This document shows, one piece after another, positions 45,690 through 59,008 of a stretch of DNA of 64,000 nucleotides. Position 1 is the first letter of the stretch, and every line of letters starts with the position of its first letter. The notes beneath the pieces are model-generated. The model saw only the letters and a list, made by a program, of their open reading frames with translations, made no database searches and was not told where the DNA came from. This DNA comes from Amaurobius ferox (lineage: Eukaryota > Arthropoda > Arachnida > Araneae > Amaurobiidae): assembly GCA_951213105.1 (NCBI GenBank), contig OX578140.1, positions 119,829,653-119,893,652 of the forward strand, given 5' to 3'. The position numbers and the translations under genes were made by a program.

Positions 45690-46560
45690 CTAGGGGGCTC
45701 TGCCCTCTGCTTGCCAAACCCCGTAATTTGCTTCGCGATTTGAGAGACTTTCCTCCTACGCACTGAGCTCACTTCGCAAGCACTTTTGCACCATCTGCTA
45801 CGCAGGTGTAATATGCAAATGGATACAGTCCTTGTTAATTGACATTCACCAACCTTAGAACTCGCTTCGCTAACTCTTCCAATCTGGATGGTGCATACGA
45901 CCGCCTACGTGTCCCATGCTTACAGAATCCCAGGGCTCCATCCTCCATAGGCTAAAGCTCATTATCCCTGTAACTCTATTCATAAGTCAACAGGCTTCGC
46001 CTCCTAATCACTGATGCTCACACAACCCCGGGGTTCCTGTATTGGCTGCAGCTTATTCACCCCCATAACTGAATTCACTATTCAGAGGCTTCGCTTCCTA
46101 CTCATTGACGCTTGCTTTGCGAACATTTTTGTGTCAGTTGCTACGCAGGCATAATGCATCCGTTGAGGACTGCCCTTGTTAACTGACATTCACCAATCCT
46201 AGAGCTCGCTTTGTGAGCTCTTTCAATTCGGACGGCACACATTATAGCCTAATTGTCCCATGCTTGCTGAAGCTCGCAAGATCCTGGGACCCCGTCCTCC
46301 ATTGACTGCCTTTCATTAATTGCAGCTCGCCACAGTCAGGCATGATGGCTCCGTCTCATTATTAGCTGACATCTCATTATTAGCCCTCAACTTCGTGAAC
46401 AATGTCATCAAGCTCAGCCTCCAAATCGCTACACTCGCCAACTCTGAGTACGACTTTGTGAGTTGGGAGGTTTTGTATTCTACTTCCTGGCACTCGCTGA
46501 GCCTGCATCATGAATGCTTTTGTGCCGCCTGCTATTGAGAACGATAGCTTACTGTATTAG
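45690..46560. repeat. GC-richer tandem repeat, unit about 342 bp
   Basis: CTACGCAGG-GTAAT, GACATTCACCAA, AGAACTCGCTTCGC/AGAGCTCGCTTTGTG and TGTCCCATGCTT occur twice, 341-343 bp apart, with a third partial copy. The left edge CTAGGGGGCTCTGCCCTCTG CTTGCC and the many GCTTCGC words resemble an interspersed element type seen in several invertebrates (possibly Helitron-like), but no autonomous hallmark is present. Base composition stands out from the flanks. Confidence 0.6.
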
Positions 46561-48660
46561 GAAGAAACAGCAAAATTTCATAACTGTAGGTTATGCCGCT
46601 TGTTCGTAATACAGTTTCATAATACATGTTACGTTCTCAGTATAAAGATATTTATAACAATAAAACATTTAATTGTTGTGCAATATAACAATGAAATCCT
46701 GATGTTCACGACAACAATGGTTACGAAACACTCTGTCAAAATAAACGATAAGTCATATGATTATTAACATTTCACATTTTCCCAAGTGCACTACTAATGT
46801 TGTAGTCATGTTTAGAAATAGATATCTATACTTTTACAGTTTTTAATGCTTCAATAACTCAGTCTTCACCCATTTTGTAACATTTCTGCCAGAAACCAAT
46901 CAGAAAAAAGTTAGCAATCATGTCGACCAATTAAATCTTCGCCCATACAGAAGAAAATTTTACACTTCAGAATTGCATAAACAATTGAATAACTCATTAA
47001 CTCAATCAAAATTTAAAAAAAGGGCTTCGTCCTGCAAAAATTCAACTATGTAGGTACATGCCAACAGAAATTGGAGGTCTTCCTATTGCTAGTCTGTCCA
47101 GGACGTGAATTCGCAGCTCAAAAACTCTTCCTTTGACTTGGAATATTTCCTAAACTTAATTTTAATTCGAAACGGGTTATATCAGTGTGTTCCCCTAATA
47201 TTTCTCTACAAATTTACCAACTTTCATATTTTTATATGCTATAGATTTTGTGGTATATTACAGAGAAGCTTGAGAAACATGAAATTTGTCAAACAGCAGC
47301 AGTGACAGCTATTTTTTTTTAATATAGAGAGATTCATTATCATTATATAAATTAAATACTTTGTGTATAACTGGCCGCAGATAATAAAAGTTATTGTTGT
47401 GCAATATTGATAAATTTATTATATAAAATTTTTTGTTCAAGATATTTAACGTAAAATTCCAAGTATTAAAATGAGATTAATTGCTGTGTAGTTTACTGTA
47501 TTTTATGCCAAAGGATTAAAGGATTTCATTAAAATGTCAATTTTCTCAAAATTTGATCATGTTAAATTAGAGAGCAACATATAAAATGACTACTAGAAGA
47601 CACTACTTGCATGATATTGTAGTTTTTAAAACTATAAAATATATAATATACTGGTCTTCAAATCCAAAAGAAAATACTAATTTTATGTATCTGAAATTGA
47701 TTCATTTTATATAGATTTTTCTATTTGTTTCAATTTATTTTTTCACAATCAAATGCATTTCCATAAATATATATAACAAAATAGAGTAGTGATAAGTTTT
47801 ATATATATATACATTTTTTTCCAACATAGTGTCTAAATGGGACCAAAGTTCCCAGACTAAAAATCAAAAGTTCTTTGCTTAGATGGTGGATTTGAATTGT
47901 TATACATATATGGCATTGATGTAAAATTTACTTTAACTTAGGTTATAGGCACACTCAGGATTTCAGAAGGAGGGGGCAGTAGTAATTATTGTTCGGATAA
48001 TATTAGTTCAATAAATTTGCTGAATTAATGGGGAAGAGAGTAATGAGCCTTAGTCTTCTCCTGGCTATGCCACTGTCTTCTGGATCCATCTAATGGGCCT
48101 TTGAAAGAATGCACTAAATCAGCGTTTTTCAAAGCATGTTCCACCACGGAACCCCAAAGATTCCGCAAAGTGATAGTTTCATGTAAATTTTCTTAAAATT
48201 AAAAAAAAATGAAAAATGTAAAACTTGAATGCATAATTTGGACCACAATGGATGTTTTCTAATTTTGCGGTTCCACCATCAAATTACATTTTAAAAGGGT
48301 TCTACAACCAAAAAAGTTTGAAAAACACAGCACAAAATAATGACAATACACCCAATTACATTTTTAAAATTTAAAATGTGATTAAATTAATTTTTCTAAT
48401 AACTAATAGGTTATTTAATTTTTTGTGCTCATAAAATTAAAAAAAAAAAATGTAAGTAATGTCATTGTGTTATTTAACAATGTATATTTTAATAGAATTT
48501 GCTGAGGATTCCAAATTATTTTTAAAATAATGTTACTCCGAATATTTTATTTAACAAATTTCGAACAATAAACAAAATTTTGATTTAAGAATATTCTAAA
48601 CAATTTAAAACCATATGCAGCCTTACATAACATTCTTTAATTTGCATTATCTTATACATA
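46561..48660. other. Intergenic AT-rich stretch, nothing recognised
   Basis: No gene or RNA signal. A 66-codon frame at 47105 lacks any domain. Confidence 0.4.
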
Positions 48661-49306
48661 CAGGGTGATTCAAATTAAAGATCAGATGTTTAGACCTCTC
48701 TATAGGAAAAACTACTGGGTGAATCATAACCACATGTCGTATACATACTTTCCTGAGTATGCAGTTTCGATTTCAGAAGGAAAAAAAAATGCTTCAAATT
48801 TCGACCATCAAGGCTGAAATCTGGCACCACTGTCACCATAACTTGCATACTGCCTAACTTATCTAATAAATATCGGCAAAAAAGAGTTCCGAAGATTACA
48901 AATCTTCGGAATGGTCTACATAGTGAACCTCTACATAGACTGTTTAACTGTCAAAATGTTTTTAGTGCAGCAGAAGCATTACTGTTTTCTTGATAGAAGA
49001 TTTTAACAAGTAATGTGCGATCCAGTATGATGAATGTCATGACCCTTGGTCAAACGTGGATTTGTCAAAAAAGGCTTTGTGACTCCTTCTATAGGAGGCG
49101 GTTGTAAGATATACTTCGCAATATATAAATTACGGGGATAGAAGCACCACATTTTAGCCTGCCTCGGCGAACGAAATTTGAACTATTTTTTTTCTTCAGA
49201 AATCGAAACCACATACTTTCCTGAGTACAAAATTTGATTGCGATCTGCCCAGTAGTTTTTCTTACAGAGCTGTCTAAACACCTGATCTTTAATTTGAATC
49301 ACCCTG
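48661..49306. mobile_element. 646-bp TIR element (Tc1/mariner-like MITE)
   Basis: Starts CAGGGTGATTCAAATTAAAG ATCAG and ends CTGATCTTTAATTTGAATCA CCCTG, flanked by TA. The inverse similarity continues with interruptions (ACTACTGGG / CCCAGTAGT and ACATACTTTCCTGAGTA in both arms) for about 120 bp. No transposase inside. Confidence 0.75.
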
Positions 49307-49330
49307 TGTATATATATATATATATATATA

Positions 49331-49885
49331 GTGGACTCGTTAAGACGGCACCCGTTTAAGATGGGTTTTTCGTTACTACATACAAATATAGATTCTCTGG
49401 TTAAAGTCTATGGATGTTGCACATTATAAACATCGCTTAAGATGTTCCTTCATTCATTAAGATAGACAAAATTTATTTAATTTTTCAATCAGTTGAAGAT
49501 GTTTCAGAACATACTTTTGAGCAATTGACTAACATTGAGAATGACATAAAAAAATATTGTTTATCCAGAAGTAACAAATAAAGATTACTTCATTTTAAAA
49601 GTAATATGTGCAAATACCTTTTGTGCATGTTTTGAATGTTAATATTTTTTCTTATTTGCCTCGTTATATATATTAAACTTTTTTTAAATAAAATTTTGTG
49701 TCTTTTTTCTTTTAAGGTTCTAATTTTCAATGTATGTAGTATGTTACATAAAATTGAGAATAATAAACTTTCATTACCATTTTACTATGCCACATCAGAT
49801 TCATGGATTTGTGTTATAATGGATTCTCGTTAATACATACAATAAGTGTTGGCTTATGACTCACCGTCTTAACGATAGATCACTG
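49331..49885. mobile_element. 555-bp Tigger-like MITE
   Basis: Left end GTGGACTCGTTAAGACGG and right end CCGTCTTAACGATAGATCACTG are imperfect inverted repeats between TA-rich flanks. CGTTTAAGATGGG and CGCTTAAGATG inside repeat the terminal theme, as in other Tigger-like elements here. Non-coding. Confidence 0.55.
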
Positions 49886-49899
49886 TATATATATATATA

Positions 49900-50840
49900 C
49901 AAGGTGTCTCAAAAAGATTGAAACATGCTTTAATTTTTTACCTGTTGGAAATACGTGGGCAATGTAAATTGCAGAAAGGTTGAAAGTAAGGTAGGAAATA
50001 AGACTACATTAATGAAATGCAACAAGATCATTAAAAAAAACCTGCATATCTGTATCTTTAAAATTGAATGGGTTAATTGAAAATTGAACATTGTGAATGG
50101 GGACCCTATATCAAAATTAGAAATGTAAATTTATCACATATTACAAAAAAGATAAAACTGGATGATAATACATAGGAGACATATTTGCGAATTCCACGTA
50201 GGCTCACAATGCAATCACAGATTCTTAAGTACTTTTCACATTGAGATATGCCATTTTTTATTTGAAACAATTAAAATAAATAAGTAAACAAATGCAAGTA
50301 TGTATTTTATTTTGAAATTTAATATAATTTTTCAAAACGAAGAATATAACTCACAGACAATTTTTTCTTTGCTTTAATTTAGCCGTTTCAAATGTTTATA
50401 GTAAAATAATTTTAAAAAACTGAAAAATTAAATGCAGACGATTTATTTTTTAATTTTTGATCTAAACAATTTCCATCATCAATTTGTTTATGATCCCTAT
50501 TTTCACTGATGAAACAGCCTTTCACATGGTACGGAAAAGTGGCATAAGTCAGATTTTTTCCTTTATCATAATTCAGTTAATTTTAAAGATACAAATATGT
50601 GGGTTTTTTTTTAATAATCTTGTTGCATTAAAAATAAAAATTTTCTGATTGACCAAATTTGTCTAAAGGGGTCGTATAAAAATTAAAAAAGTGTAACTTT
50701 TTTAAATTTAATGGGAGGACTATTTCATTAATGTAGTCTTATTTCCTACCTTACTTTCAACATTTTTGCAATTTACATTGCCCACTTATCTACAACAGGT
50801 AAAGAATTAAAGCACATTTCAATCTTTTTGGGACACCCCG
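49900..50840. mobile_element. 941-bp TIR element with arms over 110 bp
   Basis: Left arm CAAGGTGTCTCAAAAAGATT GAAACATGCTTTAA pairs with the right arm TTAAAGCACATTTCAATCTT TTTGGGACACCCCG. The pairing extends through TTTACCTGTTG, GGGCAATGTAAATTGCA and GAAAGTAAGGTAGGAAATAA GACTACATTAATGAAAT, well over 110 bp. TATA flanks both sides. No ORF; a foldback-like MITE. Confidence 0.75.
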
Positions 50841-52514
50841 TATATGCTAAGCAGATTTGAAATCATCATAAATAAAAATAGAAAAAGTATATTTGTTTTA
50901 GCTCTTGAACACTCTATAGATTATTAAATAGGAACATATGCATTTAACAAATACAAAATGAAACATTTAAATGACATTTTTTTTACAGTTAATTATTCAC
51001 ATTACTTAAAAATGGGCACAATAAGGATTGCCACAAAATTTATATTGTGATATGATGTGCATATTCTAAACAAAACCGAGAAAACTTAAAAGGCTAGTAA
51101 TTTCAACAATTACTGTCTCAATTTTGTGAAATTGTATGGTGACTGATGAAGTCTACCATAGCATGCATAGCACACAGTCATCTTCAAATTTATAGTCCAG
51201 ACTGCACTAACCACAAGCCTTGCAATTTTAAGCAGTTTAAGCTTTAAATTTAGCAGCAGCTACAAGATAAGGCTAACTCTTTGCCAGTTAATAAACTTTA
51301 GATTCTGACTAGCCTTTTTTTTCTTGTTATGAAAACCAGAATAAATCAAAATTTTTATTTCTGCTGTTGTCTAACCTGAATAAAGTTTGCATGATGATTT
51401 TAAATGTTTAACCTTTGCCAGTTAGTTACAATTTTTTTTTTATCTTATATTCTGGTAACTAATTTCCAAATAGAACTTATTATTTGTTTAGGTAATATAC
51501 TAGATTTCCCATTTAAAATATCAATTATGCTTTTATTAAACTGTACTATATCAACCTAATAAAAATATTATTGAAAACTATCTTTTAAGAAAATTTGTTG
51601 AAAATTTTTTTTTCAAACTTCTACAGGTATTTTTTAGAGGTTCTTAACTTTTAATTTGGACTAAGAGTCGAACCTATATTTTAAATATTACATTAGGGGC
51701 TATAAAATACTTTACTGCATCACTAGTTTTGGCAGTACAATAATCTCTTGTTATATCATGCTTGTCTGATGACAAGGAAATTTATCTAATAAGTTCTTAG
51801 TTTATAAAATTTGGAAAAATAATGTCCACAAATTAGCTTAACTTTAATTAAAGAAATTACCTCATAATTAAATTAATATTTGAATATATGAATATTATTT
51901 ATGCGGGAAGCACATCAAGTGTGCAATATGTCTAAATGTATCATATAACAAGGAGTTACTTAAATAAACTAAATAATTTTAACCAAATTTGAAACTCGCT
52001 ATCATGCTCCCAAGTCAGTAAAACCAGCAAATAAATGTAATTGAACACAATAATTACATACAGTATCCTCTTGATATATCTTACTTGCTCATAGCCAAGC
52101 AAAATATATATTCCAACACAATATGTTGAAGTAAATTCCCAGCCATTTCCAAATTTTGGATTTTTAAAAAGATTTATGATATTTTGTCCAATTTTTAAAA
52201 TTCTCAGACACTTTCAGGTTGGGATAAACCCAGTGTTGCAAATACACATAAAGAACATAGATAAACTAAAAATAGTTAAACAACAAAATAGAAAAATGGA
52301 TAAAGTATCAACATGAATAATATATACCAAGAAATACATAAAGTACACAATAATGTTAACTAACAACTTATGTTTTGTCAAAAAGTGTCAACTACAGTAT
52401 TTTTATCAACAAAAAAGAAGGTAAATACTTGTAGACCTTGGACAATAAGTACTATTTTTAAAGGTACATATCTTTAAAGGTTTCAACATCATTTCAATTC
52501 AATACTAGGATTAT
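50841..52514. other. Intergenic AT-rich stretch, nothing recognised
   Basis: No exon, TIR or promoter-bearing repeat found. Confidence 0.4.
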
Positions 52515-53889
52515 GTTCAAACTAGAGATGTTACGAAACCAAAAAAGAACCAATACCGAAGAACCGATATGATCCAATACCGAATAAATTGTTATTATAA
52601 CATATAACAAATTTATAATTGCTGTAAATATATGTATACAACTTATTTTAACCATAATTTATAACTAGCCTCCTTCATAAAGATTAAAAAATGAAAAACA
52701 TTGATATACTTGTTAATAAATATTTTATATGTTCTTTTAAAAATCATAGTAAAAGAACGATCAAATTGGCATTATTCTGAAGTAAGTGAAAAAATTGTAA
52801 AAAATACAAATAACGGATTGTAATCACAGATAAAAGGGAATAGAAATACATGAATAAAAACCTACTTTAATCAAAACTGTCCTATCTATCCTATATCTAA
52901 AGAGACACATTTGCACATTGCTTGTTATATCCATGCTAGTGAATTGTAGTAAATTTCATTTAATAATCTTCTCTGCAGTTTTAACTGAAGGCAGACATTT
53001 GTAGGGGAAACATTTTTGGCATCTTTTCAGAAATTGTCATCTACCGCCATGGTTACTTAATGGTTCAATGAAAAATTGTTGAGAAGTTATAAAATGAAAA
53101 AAAAAAGGCTGTGTACATCAACTGATGATTAAACAAAGAGTAAACCCTTCACGAGTAGGGCTGTCAACAAATGGGGGCAAAAGGATGCTTTGTATACAGA
53201 CCCAGAAGGCTCGAGTCTCAGGGTCGTATAAACTCAGTTTATGAAAAAGGCCAATAACTTATAAAATAGGGGTTAGTAGGGGTGTATTTACTGAATAGGG
53301 GCTCAAAAATTTTGTCGGTGGCACTGGTCGCAAGCCTGTGAGTCTTCAATCCAATCAAATCCAATCCCAATAAAAAGTAGTAATTTATTAATTAACTGAA
53401 CATACTGTAGTGAACCGAGGGGTATGCTATACTACTTGAAAACTCAGAAGTATTTTATCCATAAAATATGTAAGGAAATTTTAAAAAATCACTGTTCTGG
53501 TAAGGATACACCACCTGAACAAGGCATTATTCTATCTATGAACTTATCACTTTCCGAGCCGACAATCGATCACTTAAGCTAGCCAGGAATTGCACTCATG
53601 CTAATATCTCTAGAGGGAGAGGGGACTTCGACACCCTGAAAGGGCTAATGATGACACTAACATAAAAACTGCATCAAGGCTAATTTTCACTACAATGATT
53701 GAAACTCTAAAAGTTTCAAGATCTTTGAACCAGAAATAACCCCTTTGATGCATGATTAAATCAAATTTTGTCCTATCCTATTATGTTAAGGAAATATAAA
53801 ATTTTGAAAATTCTGCTCGAATTTCAAAAAATTCTATCCAGCTCTAGATTTTTCTTTAACAAAGCCAAATATAAAATTTCATGAAAATC

Positions 53890-56035
53890 CATTAATATTT
53901 ATGGTACCTATTGTGTACATAAGCAATTTACAACAGGTAGACAGATGACCATTACATTAATAATAATAAAAACATGTTCAGGAAGTCCTAAAACAAATAC
54001 TGGCATTAAATTCTCAAAATTGAAATAATTCGTGAAAACAATACTTTCTCTATACCAGGGTTCCCATTTCAGCGCGAACCCGCGAGATTCTCGCGAAATC
54101 CATGAAAAATCTCGCGTAAAAATTTAGACTGCGCGAGAATTTCTCTCTCTCCAGTTCCGGCCTAAAATTATTTTTTCCTTCAAATTGGATACCGAGAAAT
54201 CCGATGCCCGATCGGGGGCATCGGCGATCGGGCCGATTGCTTCGCGACCGCAAATCGCGATCAGTTGCCTCGTTGTTGCGAATCGCGGGCCGATTGCCGA
54301 GCGGTTGCGGACCGCGATTTCGTAGCTACGTCTGAATCGCAGTCAATCGCGATTTGGGCACACTAAAGTACTACGTGTTTCTAATTATAGAGATATTTTA
54401 TAGAAAACTATACGTGTCCCCTCAGCTTGCGCGGGTGGCAAATTCGATCAAATAAAATTTTGCTTTTTTTTTAATAGGATTCTTTCACGGATTTGAATTA
54501 TGCTCTTTCCGCGTACTTCCCGCATTTTTTGTGTTTTGCCCGAGAAATTTTCTTCTTTCCGCGGACGAAAATCCTTTCCCCCGTACACAGTATGTCTACA
54601 GGCTACAAAAATCCCGAAAATGTCGTGAAATTGGCCATATATGCCCAAAAAATGTTACGAAGCAACGAATTTTTTATCAGAGACATTCCTTTCTTACATG
54701 ATCTGAAAATCTGTTTCTCCGCGATTGCGAAAATGGCGTTCGCATACGGCGATTCCCACATTTTCGGAGGAGAGATGACCAATGAATATCTTTTTGCCAT
54801 TTTCACAATATATTTGCATCGACTGAATTTTTTTATAATTATGTCGTTTAATATACAAATAATAAAAACCAAACCATTTTTCTACCGTATTATTAATAAA
54901 ATGAAAGGTTATTTTGCAGCAGCATCACGAAAATCTGCATTTGTACGCTATCCTCGGCATACCTCGTTTAATTTGAAAAATATTTCCCACTTTTCCAATC
55001 TGTTTGCATCGACTACAGTGTTTGTAATTGTTTCGCGTTTTATACAGAAAAATTATTTTACAAACGTATTATTTATGAAATAAAGGGCTATTTTGAAAAC
55101 AAAAAGAAAAAAGTCGAGTCAAACAAAATGGTTAAAATCACATGACTGGCTTGAGATTCAACAAAAGGACGATGCAATCCTTGTTATGTTCTGCAAGTTT
55201 TGTAAAAAATACAAAAAAAAAAAAATCCATTTTCAAACATAAAGTCAAATTTATTACCTAATTCTATTTGCCTAGTGAAATAGTTTTCGTCGATATTCGC
55301 CTTCGGCGATCAAAAATCGTTAAAGTTTTTAATTGCTATTGCTGCATGAAAATTGATCATAAAATGATTTTAAAAATCAAAATATAAATTAAATATAGTC
55401 GGCCCTCGACTTTTGCAGTTTACAGACAAAAAAATCGTAAATTCGCATGCGAGTCATTTTACATAAAATAACCCATGTAGACGTTTTTATGTTAGCAAAT
55501 AAAATTATAACGTAAGCATGGGGGAAGTCAGGAATTTGAGCATTTTTGCTAACAAGTGGGGGGAGCTATAAAATTACCAAAATGTGCTTACTTAATACTT
55601 AAACGACTCCTAATTAATTTTTAAAAAGAATGTTAGTAAGAATGTTAAAAGAATGTTAGTTTTAAGAATTAAAAAATTTAAATGTCGAAGAATATGAGTT
55701 ATAGTTAATGCTTTCTTTTTTATTACTTTCTAAATTAGCATGGTAAAAAAAAAAAAAAATGAAATTTTAAGTGTCTCTCCTTATAACAGAAAATCTCTCC
55801 CAAAATTTTTTGGAAGGAGAGAAATTCTCCCCCTCTTTTCCTGACTTAGTGGGAACCCTGCTCTATACCATCAATATTTGTGGTGCCTATTGTGTACACA
55901 AGTAATTTACAACAGGTAGACAGACGACTATCACATTAATAATAATTAAAACATGTTCAGGAAGTCCTAAAACATATACTGGCATTAAATTCCCAAAATT
56001 GAAATATTTCATGAAAATAATACTTTCTCTATACC
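53890..56035 (+). repeat. Pair of ~165-bp direct repeats separated by the inner hAT
   Basis: TATTGTGTACATAAGCAATT TACAACAGGTAGACAG...AATACTTTCTCTATACC at about 53910-54056 recurs at about 55888-56037. Before the hAT inserted, these were adjacent tandem copies; the transposon landed in the CTCTATAC word at their junction. The left copy belongs to the repeat family also seen at 23860-24180. Confidence 0.65.
54048..55868 (+). mobile_element. Inner hAT element, 1805 bp, 8-bp target duplication
   Basis: CTCTATAC at 54048-54055 and 55861-55868; termini CAGGGTTCCCA and TGGGAACCCTG are perfect 11-bp inverted repeats. A GC-rich patch near 54190-54360 is full of GCGATCGGG / GCAATCGC words. Around 55120-55215 the plus strand reads KMVKITWLEIQQKDDAILVM FCKFCKK, with WL and C-x2-C as in the BED/TTF-type zinc fingers of hAT transposases. 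No DDE domain remains, so the element is non-autonomous. Confidence 0.8.
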
Positions 56036-57197
56036 ATATTCTTTTGTACGAGAAAGTGAACATAATAACTGGGAAATAAGTTTTAATTGGAGTACACAAA
56101 TATATTAACCTTAGACATGACCTCCTTCACCCCATTATTACTACAAATGTGAAATGAAAACGAACCAGAGCAATCATAATTGCCAACTCACACTCTGTAT
56201 CGACCTGATTGCTGATTTAATGTAAACATTTGGTGAAAACAGCATTTGTGCAAATGAGGAATGTAAGGGAATCCCAGTTCAAATAATTATATTCAGAAAT
56301 ATTGGTTTTAGAACAAAAATTCTTCAAATTTTCAGAACTTTTTAGCCCCAAAAAGCTTGCAATTTATCGGGCAGATGGGAGGAGTGCACCATTCATAATC
56401 CTTCAATCTCACTTTCTACTTTATTTATTCATTTATTTTCAAGAGCGGTTATAAGAGATGTTTTGCTTTTGTTTTTCTTTTCTACTTTTGATTTGGTTAA
56501 TGTAAAGCATATTTTATGGGAAAAGATGCAATTAAATAAGTAAAGAAAATAGTAGGATAATGAGGCTGAATATTGAACATTTTAGCTTTTGTACAATAAT
56601 GGTTATTCATATCCGATGCAATAGTAGTATGTAATCAAATGCAAACCAGATATGGAGAATAAAATAGACACCCCCCCCCCCCACCTCCTATGGATTAATT
56701 TAAGATTTTTGGAATTTTTTGGCCAATTACACCACTTGAGTAATCCATGTATCAAATTGGAAGTTTTTGCCTCTTCGAGAAGTGGATAACCATCTCAGGA
56801 CATATAGGAGAAATGGCCCCTGTATATGCTTTTTTTTAAAGTCACTTCGGCCTTCTTAAATAATAAAGGAATTGACCATTGACTATAAACATTTGAACAT
56901 AGCACCAAATGATTTTTAACTTTAGAGCTTCCATTCTTCAGTGTCTATTATTTAGGCTAGTGAAGTATTTCTATATTTAATCATTTTTCTACACATTGTT
57001 CTTTTTCAGGACAAAAGGTAGTTAAAGAAAACCCATTTCCTCCATGTTGAAGAACAAAAAGAAAAATAAATAAATAAAAGAAAAAAAAAATATCGGATCT
57101 ATCAGTTTATTGGTTCTTAAATATCAGTTTATTGTTGTAATCGGGAAAATACCGATTAACTGAAATAATTGGTATTGGAGCACCTCCTAGTTCAAAC

Positions 57198-58799
57198 TAA
57201 AAAATAACATATTAAAGAAGCAAAGCTTAAACTGTTTAGTTTAAATGTACATTTAGATTTAAAAATCAACAAAAGTTACTGTTTCATCTATACCACTGAC
57301 TTGCAAATAACAACTAACAGAAAAACTTCATGACATATTTTGATTTAGTTCATAATAGACTTTTTATGAATTAGATATAAATGAAAACATAAATAATAAT
57401 ATAAATATGAAGCAATAAAAAATACACAAAGTGTATTTAATCTTTAAAAGTTTATACATTAGGAATCTCATATACTAAATATAATTTTTTCTTATTAAAT
57501 TATGTTATGGCAACCTCTACACTTATATGCATATCCACTTGTTATTCAAATATTTGTGTACATGTAATATAGAATGTAATTATATTTAAAACTTTTGATA
57601 CACGAGGAAGAACATTTTTAACTGCAACCACCTTTTTGTCAAAGTGTCTAAAGCTGTATCTAAAATTGGAAAGATACAGTTTTGGAGTAAAGTGTTTTAA
57701 AATTGGATTTTAACTCAAGAATACAAATTATTAAAAGTATTATTGGGCTTCTGAAATAAATTTTTACACGAGGAAGCCACACGATTTAAGAAGTCTAGGC
57801 GCAAAAAAGAGAGAACAAAAAAAGTTATAATAACACTAAATCAGAGTTCTTACATTTTCCCTACACACAAAATAGCATGTTTAGAGAACTTTATAAGATT
57901 TATAAAATATTTTCATTTTCAGCATTCTAGTGAAATTTTTACAATTGCAAAAGTAAATTATTGCCATTTTTTATAGCTATCTAATGACTGGCATACTCTT
58001 TAAAATGTATACAAAATTAAAAGTTTAAAAATTTATAATTCTGAGAAGTTTTAATCGAGTGTAGCAAAAATGTTTCAGAAAGGATATTATTATTTTTTTT
58101 TTTAGTAATTAACACTGAATCTTCTATACTAGTTTTGTAACTGAAGTGCACTATGAATACAAATTATTAGTAATTCTTTATTTTAAATTCTATGTTAATG
58201 TCTTTCCTAAGTAAATGCATAATTTGTCTCAGTTTGGCATCATCATGAACCAAATAAAATTATCTTTTGTAGTCAGATATAAAAATATTAATATAAATAA
58301 TTTAGGCATAATAAATATTAAACATTTTCACTGACTAGCAATAAAAATAAAAAATTTTCAAGGATTGTGGAAAATCTGTAAAATAGGTATATAAAGGGCA
58401 AATTGCTTCCAAAATCTCCAGACATTTTTTGTCCAGTTGTAAAATGTATTAAAAAATCTGTTGTAATGAATATATGTTAAATGAAAACATTATGTTTTAA
58501 TGCCCAATGTTAAAGCGGTTTTGTAAAATGACATAATTTTAAGTTTTGTGTAATTTTATAACTAGTTAATCCACAGCTGTGAAAAAAAAATATTCTCTTA
58601 AGCATGAGGTGAATATTTCCAAAAGGAAGTTGAACTATAATTTAAAATTCACATATGATGATGAAATGCACCTTTTAGCTATAACATATAGCTTATTTCT
58701 TTCTTTTGAAATAGAAATAATGGCACAGAATACTGTTTATGGTATGTCTCTGTTAACATTGGATGTTCTTTACTTTGAAAATTATTTAGAATTAAAAAA
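57198..58799. other. Sequence downstream of malectin; probable 3' UTR in part
   Basis: The malectin stop is at 58800-58802 on the minus strand, so the transcript continues leftwards from here for an unknown length. TTTATT (AATAAA on the minus strand) occurs several times, for example near 58170, so the poly(A) site cannot be fixed. Nothing else recognised. Confidence 0.4.
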
Positions 58800-59008
58800 T
58801 CACAATCGACATAAACAAAAAAGTAAAGGTATAAAGGCACCAATGGCAATAAAAATGGGTAACATTGCACTAGAATCTTCACTATCATAAGGATTTGGAC
58901 TCCTGGGGCCTGATGGATGTCGGACTGGTGATGCTTTCTTTTCTACCTGAACATCCTCTTCTTCCTCCTCTTTTTCATCTGGAGTCAATGATGGAAGTTC
59001 GGGAATAT
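58800..59008 (-). CDS. MLEC: Malectin, last coding exon
   Basis: The acceptor TTCTCTTATTAG (minus strand) precedes the exon at 59008. The frame reads IPELPSLTPDEKEEEEEDVQ, then a charged linker, SGPRSPNPYDSEDSSAM, and a hydrophobic segment LPIFIAIGAFIPLLFCLCRL ending at the TGA at 58800-58802. Vertebrate malectin ends almost identically: an EEEE-rich stretch, SGPRTPNPYASDNSS and a C-terminal anchor ending FIPTLFCLCRL. Malectin is a type I ER membrane lectin that binds diglucosylated high-mannose N-glycans through its lumenal domain and works with ribophorin I in glycoprotein quality control. The lumenal lectin exons must lie upstream (to the right) and were not found in the window. The gene converges on FANCA. 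Confidence 0.9.

Larger units (their letters stand above)
52515..57197. mobile_element. Outer hAT-type element, 8-bp target duplication, about 4.7 kb
   Basis: GTTCAAAC at 52515-52522 and 57190-57197 brackets an element that starts TAGAGATG and ends CACCTCCTA. The subterminal CCAATACCGAAGAACCGATA on the left pairs with ATCGGTATTTTCC / TTGGTATTGG-type sequence on the right. An 8-bp duplication and TAGRGRTG-like ends indicate hAT. Without the inner hAT (1.8 kb) it is 2.9 kb. No transposase reading frame was recognised. Confidence 0.65.

Noticed and set aside
54493..55083. 196-codon open frame on the plus strand
   Set aside because: It lies inside the inner hAT element, has biased low-complexity composition (Phe/Ile-rich) and matches no transposase domain that I can see; the hAT-like zinc finger is further downstream in different sequence.
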